Below are positions 6,127-14,800 of a stretch of DNA of 15,092 bases, piece after piece. The notes under the pieces were generated by a model. The model had not been told where the DNA came from, did not search any database, and saw nothing but the letters and a program-made list of their open reading frames with translations. The stretch's first letter is position 1; every line of letters starts with the position of its first letter. The position numbers were made by a program, and so were the translations under genes. The stretch is taken from the NCBI GenBank assembly GCA_946618745.1, contig CAMOLN010000005.1, positions 1 to 15,092 on the forward strand, written 5' to 3'. The stretch comes from an uncultured Alphaproteobacteria bacterium. GTDB taxonomy: Bacteria; Pseudomonadota; Alphaproteobacteria; RF32; CAG-239.

Positions 6127-8124
6127 ATGAGATTGCGAATTTTGGTTGTTGTGCTAATGCTACTGATGCCGCTGAAGGCTCAGGCCGCAATTACATGGGA
6201 TTTCGGAGCTATTTCCGGAACGATTCAAAACGTTGTAACCAATGTTAAAACCGCGATTGATACTGCCAAATCAACTGTTTTAGAATGGAAATTTATTCAA
6301 CATTTAGGTTCTTGCATTTCAACTGTTGCCGAGTTTTTCCAAAATGTCCGAAATGAGTATGATAGAATTAGGAATATGTACCTAAAATGGCGTGAAGATA
6401 TTGTAAACTTCCAAAAGAGTATTAAAGATTTTTATAACAGTACAATGGATGTTTATAAAGCTGCACTTGATACGGTTGAAAATATTTCTGAAATAGCCAC
6501 CAGAGTCCAGGTATATCTAAACGAATCTAAAGACCTTATTCAATATATCGGTGCTACCGTAACCAAATGTGTAGACAATACTGTAGAGCTTGTAAAATTC
6601 AAAAAACATTTTAATGAGCAGAAAGAGGAATTAAAACAAACTATTGAATTTCATCGGGCTGAGAAGGCCGCTTTGGAACAGGAATTAGCCGCATTAGAAG
6701 CTAATCCTAATAGCGATTCCAACGAAATTACCAACAGCATACGCGATACAAGAGAGAGAATTTATATCCTAGATGGCCAAATCAATAATTTTTTGGGAAC
6801 TCTTGATGATATTGATAATCAAATTGTCAACTTTATTATGTCGCAAAAAGGACTTGTTTACGAATGTATTGATGATGTTCGAATGATCAGAGGACGTGTA
6901 GATCGTTTGTTGTGCAATATAAAAAATACCGAGATTAAAGGTTTTGAAAGTAAGATTAACCAAATCGGTAACAGTATAAATAACTGGGGCAATAGCATTT
7001 TGCAATTAAATAATACGACTCAGGATTTAAAAAATGACTTTACCGAAGGTTGTGCTAATGTAGATATGATTTTGGATAGTTGTTATTTATGCGACAAGGA
7101 CCGAACAAATAATAAAGAAGCCTGCAATAAATGTAATATTTGCAAACCTACCCAAGGCGAAACTCTTTCCTATGCTCCGTTACCATCCGGTAATGAGAAA
7201 TGCGAAGAAAAAATTCGTGAAATATTAGGAGCTCCTGGAGCTGAAAGTTGTTTGTCTTATAAAAATACCTGTGAAGAACAAATTAGTAAAGGTAATCCAT
7301 ATTCTAATACTTGTGAAATAAGTTGTAGTCCTTTATGCGGAACCATAGATCCGGGAAGTCAAACCTGTTGCAATATTTACAATTCTAAATGCAATGTCGG
7401 TAAAGAAAATTATTGCGATAAATACAGAGAAAATTGCAACGGCGGTCAAGGAGGCGGACAGATAAGTTTCAACTATTCCGTTTCCACATCTTCTGCCACG
7501 GCTTATGCCTTTTCTATAAATAATTTAGGTGATGCCAAAAGCGGTAATGATGAATATGGCAACCTGATAATCCCCGATAATATGGCGGCTTGTTGTCAAG
7601 ACGATTCTTCTGACGCATTAAAAGATGGAGAAATGTATAAGTGTATTAATCGTTTTATCACCGCAGCCTATACAGAGGTAGGAACAGAAATTTCCGAAGA
7701 TGATAAAATTTTCTTTCAATGTTTGCGTCGAACAATAAATCGAGATAAAGATTTTAAAGATATAAGAGATAGAACAGGTTTTACCGATCTTAAAGATTTT
7801 GATCCGCAAGTTCGTTCTTCTGATAATAAGGCAGCTGCAATGTTTTTAGAAGAGGCTTATGCCGAGTATCTTGCCGGAGCTTATTTAGATGCTTTGCGAT
7901 CCTACCAAGACTCTCTGGAATATGCGAACGAAATTGCTAAAGAGAATAATTCCTCATACAAAGATATCGGATCAAATTGGGTTGCTGTTGGTAATATGAA
8001 CCTTAAAGTTAATAATCGCATCAATGAAATCGGAAAAATATGGGCACGTGAACAATTAATTCGTGCGGTCAACAAGGCGCGTAATTATAAAATCTCGTCA
8101 AAGGAAAAAACTGATGCAAAATAG
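6127..8124 (+). CDS. Secreted Cys-rich coiled-coil protein of the T4SS cassette
   Basis: The 665-residue product starts at ATG 6127, because AGGAGA lies 6 bases upstream; an in-frame ATG at 6112 has no such site. A Sec signal peptide covers residues 1-20 (cleavage after KAQA). The mature protein begins with a long helical region (about 25-300) including a heptad-like coiled coil near 155-240 rich in Glu, Lys and Leu. A Cys-rich block (309-437) carries 17 cysteines, with CxxC pairs such as CYLC and CNKCNIC, followed by a Gly-rich linker, a further CC pair (489-490), and a helical C-terminus (about 565-655) that vaguely resembles a TPR hairpin. The protein has about 25 cysteines, so disulfide bonding in the periplasm or at the surface is likely. 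I do not recognise the family. Its N-terminal helices loosely recall VirB5-type pilus-tip proteins. Its end overlaps the next gene by 11 bases. Confidence 0.85.
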   Translation: MRLRILVVVLMLLMPLKAQAAITWDFGAISGTIQNVVTNVKTAIDTAKSTVLEWKFIQHLGSCISTVAEFFQNVRNEYDRIRNMYLKWREDIVNFQKSIKDFYNSTMDVYKAALDTVENISEIATRVQVYLNESKDLIQYIGATVTKCVDNTVELVKFKKHFNEQKEELKQTIEFHRAEKAALEQELAALEANPNSDSNEITNSIRDTRERIYILDGQINNFLGTLDDIDNQIVNFIMSQKGLVYECIDDVRMIRGRVDRLLCNIKNTEIKGFESKINQIGNSINNWGNSILQLNNTTQDLKNDFTEGCANVDMILDSCYLCDKDRTNNKEACNKCNICKPTQGETLSYAPLPSGNEKCEEKIREILGAPGAESCLSYKNTCEEQISKGNPYSNTCEISCSPLCGTIDPGSQTCCNIYNSKCNVGKENYCDKYRENCNGGQGGGQISFNYSVSTSSATAYAFSINNLGDAKSGNDEYGNLIIPDNMAACCQDDSSDALKDGEMYKCINRFITAAYTEVGTEISEDDKIFFQCLRRTINRDKDFKDIRDRTGFTDLKDFDPQVRSSDNKAAAMFLEEAYAEYLAGAYLDALRSYQDSLEYANEIAKENNSSYKDIGSNWVAVGNMNLKVNNRINEIGKIWAREQLIRAVNKARNYKISSKEKTDAK

Positions 8125-8935
8125 GTCTCTTATTTTGAAATTAGGTTTAATGGCAGCCCTTTTCTGTTCGGCAATGGCTAATGCTGAAGAGCCAGAAAAC
8201 AATAGTTCGGAAGAAAATATTAAAATTGAAGCTCCTGGCACTACTAATTGCGATGGTAATGATCCTAACAGCGGACTTGTTTTAATCCCGGAAGAATGGG
8301 TTAAGCGGTGCAAATTATGTTCGGCCGGCGGTGAATTGGAATTTGATTACGATTGTCTGAAAAGATTGGCTTATGATTTCAAATATCAACCGGATCAATA
8401 TAATCAACAATTTGAGGCCGTGCTGAAAATGTATATAGAAAATGATTTAAAATATTCTTTGATGCGGCTGACTGAAACAGGTCAGAATACCACCAAAGCC
8501 AAACAGGATGCCGGTTATGGCGGAATTTTGCAAGAAGCTGCTAAACAAGTTATGAGCGAATCAGGTTTGACAAATATTGTAGCTCCCCAAGACAAAGATG
8601 GTAATTTCATAAATCGTGCTGAAAATGGTTTATCCAAAGATAAAGATGGAAATATTCTACAGAGTAATGTTGAGAAATGTGTGGATGATCAAGGTGAAGA
8701 CAGTGGACGTTGTGCTATGGAAGCCAATAACCGTATAACTACTCAAACCGCTAATATACTCAATAAATTGCTTGCCTCGGCCGCTATGATAGAACGAGAA
8801 GATGTAATTGATAGTCTGGTCGGTTATGTTTTACCGAACACTGATGTTAATAAGAATAACAAAGCTCTTATTCTTCCAAGTGATAAAGATGCCGAAGATG
8901 TTAACAAATCAAACAAGGAGAAAACTAATGAATAG
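8114..8935 (+). CDS. Secreted protein with CxxC and paired DKDGN motifs
   Basis: The 273-residue product starts at ATG 8114, with AAGGA 8 bases upstream. Upstream in-frame starts lie inside the preceding gene and would spoil the signal peptide. The signal peptide spans residues 1-24 (cleavage after MANA). The mature part has cysteines at 46, 66, 69 (CKLC), 81, 189 and 200, an even number that fits disulfides. A helical stretch lies around 84-150. DKDGN occurs twice (160-164 and 176-180), resembling partial calcium-binding loops, though neither is a full EF-hand. The C-terminus is polar and probably disordered. The family is unknown. The gene overlaps its upstream neighbour by 11 bases and its downstream neighbour by 8, which ties it into the cassette. 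Confidence 0.82.
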   Translation: MQNRSLILKLGLMAALFCSAMANAEEPENNSSEENIKIEAPGTTNCDGNDPNSGLVLIPEEWVKRCKLCSAGGELEFDYDCLKRLAYDFKYQPDQYNQQFEAVLKMYIENDLKYSLMRLTETGQNTTKAKQDAGYGGILQEAAKQVMSESGLTNIVAPQDKDGNFINRAENGLSKDKDGNILQSNVEKCVDDQGEDSGRCAMEANNRITTQTANILNKLLASAAMIEREDVIDSLVGYVLPNTDVNKNNKALILPSDKDAEDVNKSNKEKTNE

Positions 8936-9725
8936 ATTTGTAAGCATCTTTTTATTAACAATAAGTTTGGTATTTGTTAATTCGTCTAATGCCCGTGCCG
9001 GAACTGATATCATTAACAACCTTTTGATTAAAGCAGGCAATGTGGTTGATAATATTTCCTTAAAATATCAAGAAATATCAATGGAAATAAGTAAAATTAC
9101 CGAAGGAAAAATGTTTCAACTTGATGATACCACCAGTGATTTAATCCGTAATGCAATTGATGATTATTATTTAGTACAAGCCAAAATTAATCGAATTAAA
9201 GAAGATGTCGAATTAGTCAAGTCTGTTTATTATGACGCGGTTGACTACTATAATCAAGCTAACGAGCGTATAAATAATGCTAAAGAAAAAGCTGAAGAAT
9301 TTTTGCATAAACGTGGCTGGTTTAATCGAGATGATGATGAAGATGATGAAGATGATGAAATCGGTAACGTCACTACACCTCGCACAATAGATGATAATGG
9401 TAGAATTGATGATACGGATAATGACAGATTGAGTAGGGAAGACGATAATAGCCGCCGCGGAAGCAGCGATAACAACAGTCGCGGCGATAATAACAACTCA
9501 CGTGGCAATAACAACACTACCCGCGGCACTGGGGATAATAACAGCCGTTCCGATAGTCAAAGTGATGACAATATGCTCAAGAAACCGGGTAACAACGAAA
9601 TAAATTATGGAGCAATGCAACCATCTCGCCGCAGTTTTATCACTGATGATGATTCATCAATTGATCAAAATAAAAATGCTTCATTAAACAATCAACTCTC
9701 GGAGGCAGTAAATGCTAAAAAATAG
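8928..9725 (+). CDS. Secreted helical protein with Asn/Ser/Arg/Gly low-complexity tail
   Basis: The 265-residue product starts at ATG 8928, with AAGGAG 7 bases upstream. The signal peptide spans residues 1-24 (cleavage after ARA). Residues about 25-128 form helices with a periodic pattern (SLKYQEISMEISKI, YYLVQAKINRI), similar in style to VirB5 or TrbJ N-terminal helices. An acidic run follows (135-144, almost all Asp/Glu), then a low-complexity region (about 165-215) built from units such as DNNSRG, DNNNSRG and NNNTTRG. The C-terminus is also polar. There are no cysteines, unlike its neighbours. The tail is likely to be disordered and could act as a flexible linker or surface-exposed region. 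Function is unknown. It overlaps the genes on both sides (8 and 14 bases). Confidence 0.82.
   Translation: MNRFVSIFLLTISLVFVNSSNARAGTDIINNLLIKAGNVVDNISLKYQEISMEISKITEGKMFQLDDTTSDLIRNAIDDYYLVQAKINRIKEDVELVKSVYYDAVDYYNQANERINNAKEKAEEFLHKRGWFNRDDDEDDEDDEIGNVTTPRTIDDNGRIDDTDNDRLSREDDNSRRGSSDNNSRGDNNNSRGNNNTTRGTGDNNSRSDSQSDDNMLKKPGNNEINYGAMQPSRRSFITDDDSSIDQNKNASLNNQLSEAVNAKK
9420..9572 (+). repeat. Degenerate in-frame repeat coding for NSRG-type units
   Basis: About 50 codons encode imperfect 6-8-residue units made of Asn, Asp, Ser, Arg and Gly. The units differ in length and in synonymous codons (CGC and CGT for Arg), so this is an aged repeat, not a recent perfect duplication. Confidence 0.6.
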
Positions 9726-10368
9726 CCGATTTTTTGTTATAACTTGTTTGTTGCTGTTTGGTTGTTTTTTATCATCCGGCCGGTCGGCTTTTGCCGATAA
9801 TTTAGATGACTTGCTAAACGGAGCAAAAGAAATGGGCGATTTTTTGGCTAGCGGTAAAGGAGCAGAATATTATAACGATAAAGTATCGGTTATGAGTGCT
9901 GTTTCAGGACAACCGGTTTATGTATGGAAAACTCCGTTGGGAGATGATAAAGATGGGGTTAATGTTGATAATAACAAACTTAATCGCTGTAAAATTATTA
10001 AGACGCTTAAACCTGGAGAACTCGAAGTTATGAAAGCTCGTCACAATACCGAAGCTTTATTGTCCAGATATGCCACTGATTTATATGTAGAATCAGTGGA
10101 AACGGAATTTGACCTTGATAGAGAAAAGCCTGTTGCTGGAGTAGCGCATAGCGCTGAACAAACTATGGTCAAACGTGAAATTTTAGCTCGTTTGGCTAAT
10201 ATTGCCACCCGGCTTAATGTTATAGTTTCATTAGAGGCGCGAACCGCCGCTATGGATAATATTAATAAATTGAGCAAGGTTGGGGCTTTTGTATTCGGTG
10301 ACTATGAGTATAATGTTAAAGACGGCACTTGCGAGATGTCATCAGAAACGGATAATAACGGAGGATAA
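9712..10368 (+). CDS. Secreted protein of unknown function in the T4SS cassette
   Basis: The 218-residue product starts at ATG 9712, with GGAGG 6 bases upstream, and overlaps the preceding gene by 14 bases. The N-terminus is a signal peptide, cleaved most plausibly after SAFA (residue 28); LFGC at 15-18 is a poor lipobox but leaves a lipoprotein possible. The mature protein has a short beta-like segment (QPVYVWKTPLG, about 67-77), a DKDG motif near 79-82, then a predominantly helical region (about 105-190) with MKARHNTEALLSRYATDL and REILARLANIATRLN. There are two mature cysteines (93 and 207), which could form one disulfide. I do not recognise the family. Its place inside the overlapping run points to a periplasmic or surface part of the same apparatus. 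Confidence 0.82.
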   Translation: MLKNSRFFVITCLLLFGCFLSSGRSAFADNLDDLLNGAKEMGDFLASGKGAEYYNDKVSVMSAVSGQPVYVWKTPLGDDKDGVNVDNNKLNRCKIIKTLKPGELEVMKARHNTEALLSRYATDLYVESVETEFDLDREKPVAGVAHSAEQTMVKREILARLANIATRLNVIVSLEARTAAMDNINKLSKVGAFVFGDYEYNVKDGTCEMSSETDNNGG

Positions 10369-10373
10369 CTGTT

Positions 10374-11816
10374 ATGAAAAAATATCAAAAATATGCATTA
10401 CTGACAGTTATTTTATTTGGTCTGATTTTTCCGTTAAGATCTGCCGATGCGCTTATTCCGTTTGAATTCACTTTTCCTGAAACTGCCGGAAAAATTGGCA
10501 CATGGATTCAAGAAAAAATTACTTGGGTGCAATTACAAATTTCTTCCATCAATAACAGTAAAGTAGCTCTCAAAATCGGTGACGGATTGAAAATCGCTCG
10601 CGAAGTACGTAATTGCATTCGTAAGGTTTATATAGGAAAGCCGGTTAACAAATTGAGTGAATATTACCAAAGTTTCACTTTTCCGGAGAGTGATCCGTGT
10701 AGTAGATATACAAAAAAATATCCTTTTCTTGCTAATCTTTTGCGCATAACAGGCCAAACTCAGCAGATTCTCCGTGAAATTAAAAATGAAGATGTTTATA
10801 TAATAATGGACACAGCACGTAAAGTTGCTGATGATGCGGTGCTTATTACCGATCTTGAGGAGCAACGAGAACAGCAAATCCAAGCAGTAGAAGATAAAGC
10901 TGAACTTGATAGGGCAACTATTGATGCAAAAATAACTATGGCCGAACAAAATTTAGCAATGTTAAAAAAAGAACGTGATGAACACGAAGGTACTCCTGAA
11001 GAAGAAAATTATATCAAGATGATTGCTGACGCAACAGTAGAATTAAATATGCTCAAGGCAAAAAAAATAGAAATTGGTGTTCGAGCAACTGAAGATAAAG
11101 CCCGTATAACTAATCAATTTTTGTTGAAAATTAACGAAGTCAAAGAGAGACATTTGGCAAATTCGGCATTACTAAAGAAGTATAAAGAAGAAAGAGATAA
11201 AATACGGCAAGAAAGAGAAGCTGAAAGAATAGCAAATGCACTTGATTTAGCTATTGAGGCCAAGAAAAAATATAGTGCCGATATTTCCAATGATGTAAGA
11301 GATACTATGAAAAAATCGTTAAAACGAGCTGAAAATATTAAAAATGATTTTACTAAAAACATCGTTGCCGCTCTTAATGAAAGCAATGACTATATTGCTT
11401 ATGCCCATGATCCGGCCAATAATCCGGAAGTAGATGCTAATCTGAGTGGTACCGGCGAAGGTAAAAAGGAAGCTTTACAGGGTATGATTGATAATACTCT
11501 ACGCCAGATAGATGTAATTGAAAAAATTATTAATGAGGAACTTACCTCTTTAGAAAAACGAACCATGCGAATAATCTCGCAGAATATCAATCATCGACTT
11601 GATCATAAAAAACAAGAAGGTGAAAAAAGTCTGATAATTGACTTTTGTCGTTATCAGGTAGGCAGAAGTTATACCAGATCTTTCAAGGGAAAAGCTGAAA
11701 ATAAAAAAGATAAAAATAGTAAAGACGAAGACAAGAAAAAACAAGAAGATAATAAAAACAAACCGGATAATAACGAACCGGATAATAGCAAGCCTGAAAC
11801 AGGTGAAGAATGGTAG
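10374..11816 (+). CDS. Secreted long coiled-coil protein with charged tail
   Basis: The 480-residue product starts at ATG 10374 with GGAGG 9 bases upstream, 5 bases after the previous stop. The signal peptide spans residues 1-26 (cleavage after SADA). The mature N-terminal domain (about 27-135) contains a repeated FTFPE motif (32-36 and 101-105) and cysteines at 81 and 109. A long, Glu/Lys/Ala-rich helical region (about 135-335) is interrupted by a likely turn near 205-210, consistent with an antiparallel coiled coil or rod. A second helical segment (about 360-420) follows, then a cysteine at 425 and a very polar Lys/Asp/Asn tail (about 437-480). I do not recognise the family. A structural role spanning the periplasm or projecting from the cell is inference from the coiled coil and the signal peptide. 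Confidence 0.85.
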   Translation: MKKYQKYALLTVILFGLIFPLRSADALIPFEFTFPETAGKIGTWIQEKITWVQLQISSINNSKVALKIGDGLKIAREVRNCIRKVYIGKPVNKLSEYYQSFTFPESDPCSRYTKKYPFLANLLRITGQTQQILREIKNEDVYIIMDTARKVADDAVLITDLEEQREQQIQAVEDKAELDRATIDAKITMAEQNLAMLKKERDEHEGTPEEENYIKMIADATVELNMLKAKKIEIGVRATEDKARITNQFLLKINEVKERHLANSALLKKYKEERDKIRQEREAERIANALDLAIEAKKKYSADISNDVRDTMKKSLKRAENIKNDFTKNIVAALNESNDYIAYAHDPANNPEVDANLSGTGEGKKEALQGMIDNTLRQIDVIEKIINEELTSLEKRTMRIISQNINHRLDHKKQEGEKSLIIDFCRYQVGRSYTRSFKGKAENKKDKNSKDEDKKKQEDNKNKPDNNEPDNSKPETGEEW

Positions 11817-11845
11817 TTCGGATTTTGGGGCAAAGGAGAGGAAAA

Positions 11846-14800
11846 ATGAGACGTAAATTTTGGACATTATTAACCGCCATAGCAATTATATTGGCGCCAA
11901 AAACTTCCTCAGCTCTTATATTAAAGGCTATTGAAGAGGCTTACAATGTTATACCTTTGTCTCCGGTTATCAATTTTGGTGAAGATATTGCCGAAACCGG
12001 TAAATTGCTTAATAAAACCGCAATGAAAGTTCAAAAACTTACTATCCAGATAAAAAAAGATATTATCAACTTAAAAATTGCCCTTAATGATATTGCATTA
12101 AAAATAGAAGCTCTTTTTGCGGGTGATTTTGGTGTGCTCACAGGTCTTTTTAGCCTTTCTGAAGAAAAAGAAAAAGTTGAAGTCTGCGGTGTAAATATGG
12201 CAGATACCAATCATGACGGCATGGCGGGCAAACTTCAAGAAATTTTGTTAACTTACGGCATTGGCGAAAAAGAAATTGTTGATCGTAATCGTCGCAAATT
12301 TTATTTAGATAATGTTTATAATATCTATGCTGCAGTTCAAGTGTTACGTTACAATCTTTCCGATGATGGAGATATAGGACAGAAAATTACAGCTGCACAG
12401 CTTTGTTGCGGTGAAGGTCAAGGAGCAGATTGCGGACTTCCGGTTATACAAGGTAGCAATAATAACGATGATGAAGGCTTGATTGAAATGCAAATGTATT
12501 ATGGCTACGCTTTAGGGGCTCTGGAAAATCTTATTAAAACTTGGGAGAGAGTTGCTGCTCTTAAAGCGCAGCTTCAATCTGTTGAAACTATAATGGACAT
12601 AGAACTTAAACCTGATTTTTCTGAAGATACTACCGATACATCTTGGGTTGAACCTGCCAAATCAGCTAAAATATATGCTTCCGCTCAAACGTCTTATAGC
12701 CAACCTTTGGCATTTGCTCAAATGATTTACAATGACAGTAAGGCTTTTGATTTTGAAGAAATCATTAATGAGGATGACAAGACAACTTCTCCGGGAGGTT
12801 TTACCGGTATGGGTTTGAAATTTAGCCGTCCTGAATCCACTTTAGCTCCTTCAGCCTTTGCCCAAAATAAAGAGGAGATGGAAAGTTATCGAGAAATTAC
12901 GGATATAGAAAATACTTTATCAAAAGCAATTTCTATCCATGGTAAAATCAGAAACATTGATGAATATCAAGAAACTGCCAAACAGCTTAAAAGTCTTCAA
13001 GAACAATATGCTAAAAAACTTAAAATTCTTGAAGATTCTAATCAGTGCGGACGTGATTACGTAGCTCGCTATTTTCGTAATCCCGATGAGGTATGGACGG
13101 GAATGAATCGAAAATTAACCTCGGAAGAAATCAATAATTATGATATTCGTAAAGGTATATCGGGTTGGGCAATAGATGCCTATGAGTTTGCCAAAGCCGC
13201 TGAGGCCAGCATTGATTTCAATGATAATAATTTTGATAAAAAAGAATTTAAAGTAGAAGCTGCAAATTATAAATCCGCAAATGAAGAAGAAAAAGATTCT
13301 CAAGTTACAAAAGCTTCTGGTGAAGGCGTGGATATTTCGAAAGTCAATCAAAAGGCCAATGAGCTTTCAGGAAACGATCCTGAAACAAATCTGGATGATC
13401 TTGCAGAAGAAACTATAGATGATAAAGACCAAACACCGGGAGAGTCTAATTTGCAAGATATTGAAGACAAAAAAGTCAGCGTCAATGAAGATAAATATAA
13501 TAAAGGTCAGGGAATAAGTGAAGAAAAATCAAAAGCTACTCAAGATGAAAATCGCAAGGCGACAATGATTGCTTGGCATATCGGCGCATTAGCTTCGGAA
13601 GATTTAGGACTTAATGCCGGTCCCAGCACTGATGCAGAAAATCCTCAATGGGGAATTACTAATGATCGAAAAATGATTTGGAGTGATGCTAAGATTTTTT
13701 ATGACCAATATCTTGAGCGCAAATATAAAAATATTAAAAAATATCTCAAAAGGTATATAAAAGCTGATATAATTGAGCTGTTCATATCAGTGCTTAAAGG
13801 TCAGGTTAAGAATATCAATCAAACGGACTATCAACAAAAATTGAATGAATTGCATACTGCCGCCAGAGCAGCATTGGATGCTCAAGAAAGTGAGGCCGAA
13901 GAAGCTAAAACCAAAGCATCTGATGATCTGGAACAACAAAAAAAAGAAATAGAAATAAAAATAAACCAATTATCCGAAGATGTTAAAAACTTAACTCAAG
14001 AGATTGCCGGTATGGTATTTAATGCTGAAGAAGGTGCTTACACTTCAATCGATGAAATCGTATCTACAAAAATTAATTATTTAGCCGAAGAAGATGTTAA
14101 GCAAAAACAGGATTTAGACAATCTTAAGAAAGATAGTGTAATTGAAAATAAAATAGTAGATAAGAAGAGTTTTAATATAGCCTACAATACAGATGATAAT
14201 GGTCAGACAAAATCTCAAAAAGAAGGTATGCTAAGAGCAAAACAACAAGCTCTCGAGGCTGCCCGAAAAGAGTTAGACGATGTAAACCAAGCGATTGCCG
14301 CCGCTATATTAGATGCACAAGAAAAAGCAGCATCTTCTCAAAATACTGAAGAAATCAGTGAAATTATCCATAATTTCACATCATTAAACCCTAACGGATA
14401 TAACCGAACAGCTGAAAATAATCTTTCATCAATTATTGAAACCGTTTTTCCCAATGAGAATTTATTCGGCAGAAATAGGATAAAAAAACAAATCACGAAT
14501 GTTGCAGAAGATATTATCAACACCTTAAATAGTGAGATAGACAAGGTAGTAGATGAAGGTCTTGTTGAAATACATAAATTAGGTGATGATTTATATCTTC
14601 CGGAATCATCTAATCGAGTTAAAGAAATTCATAAAGAAATTATTACCAAACTTAAGGGAATAGCCATAGTTGGAACAGCTGTCGGATATTCTCTTCCTTC
14701 CGGCATTACTTTAGCCTCTCTAATTACTATGAATACTGATCCTGATATTGGATTTTTTGTCGGAGCCATACCGGCAGAACGCGATTTCAAATCGCCTCGT

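Noticed and set aside
9254..9529. Minus-strand open frame opposite the low-complexity tail
   Set aside because: A Leu/Ser-rich shadow of the Asp/Asn/Ser codons on the plus strand, with no start signal of its own.
9420..9572. CRISPR or tandem-repeat array
   Set aside because: The repeats are short, in-frame and degenerate within a coding gene; no regular repeat-spacer structure is present anywhere in the window.
9712..9795. Lipoprotein signal in the 218-residue exported protein
   Set aside because: LFGC has Phe at the -2 position and a good AFA signal peptidase I site lies just downstream, so lipidation is possible but not supported enough to call.
11550..11885. Minus-strand open frames opposite the end of the coiled-coil gene
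   Set aside because: Phe/Ile/Leu-rich antisense of Lys/Glu/Asp codons; they overlap two supported plus-strand genes.
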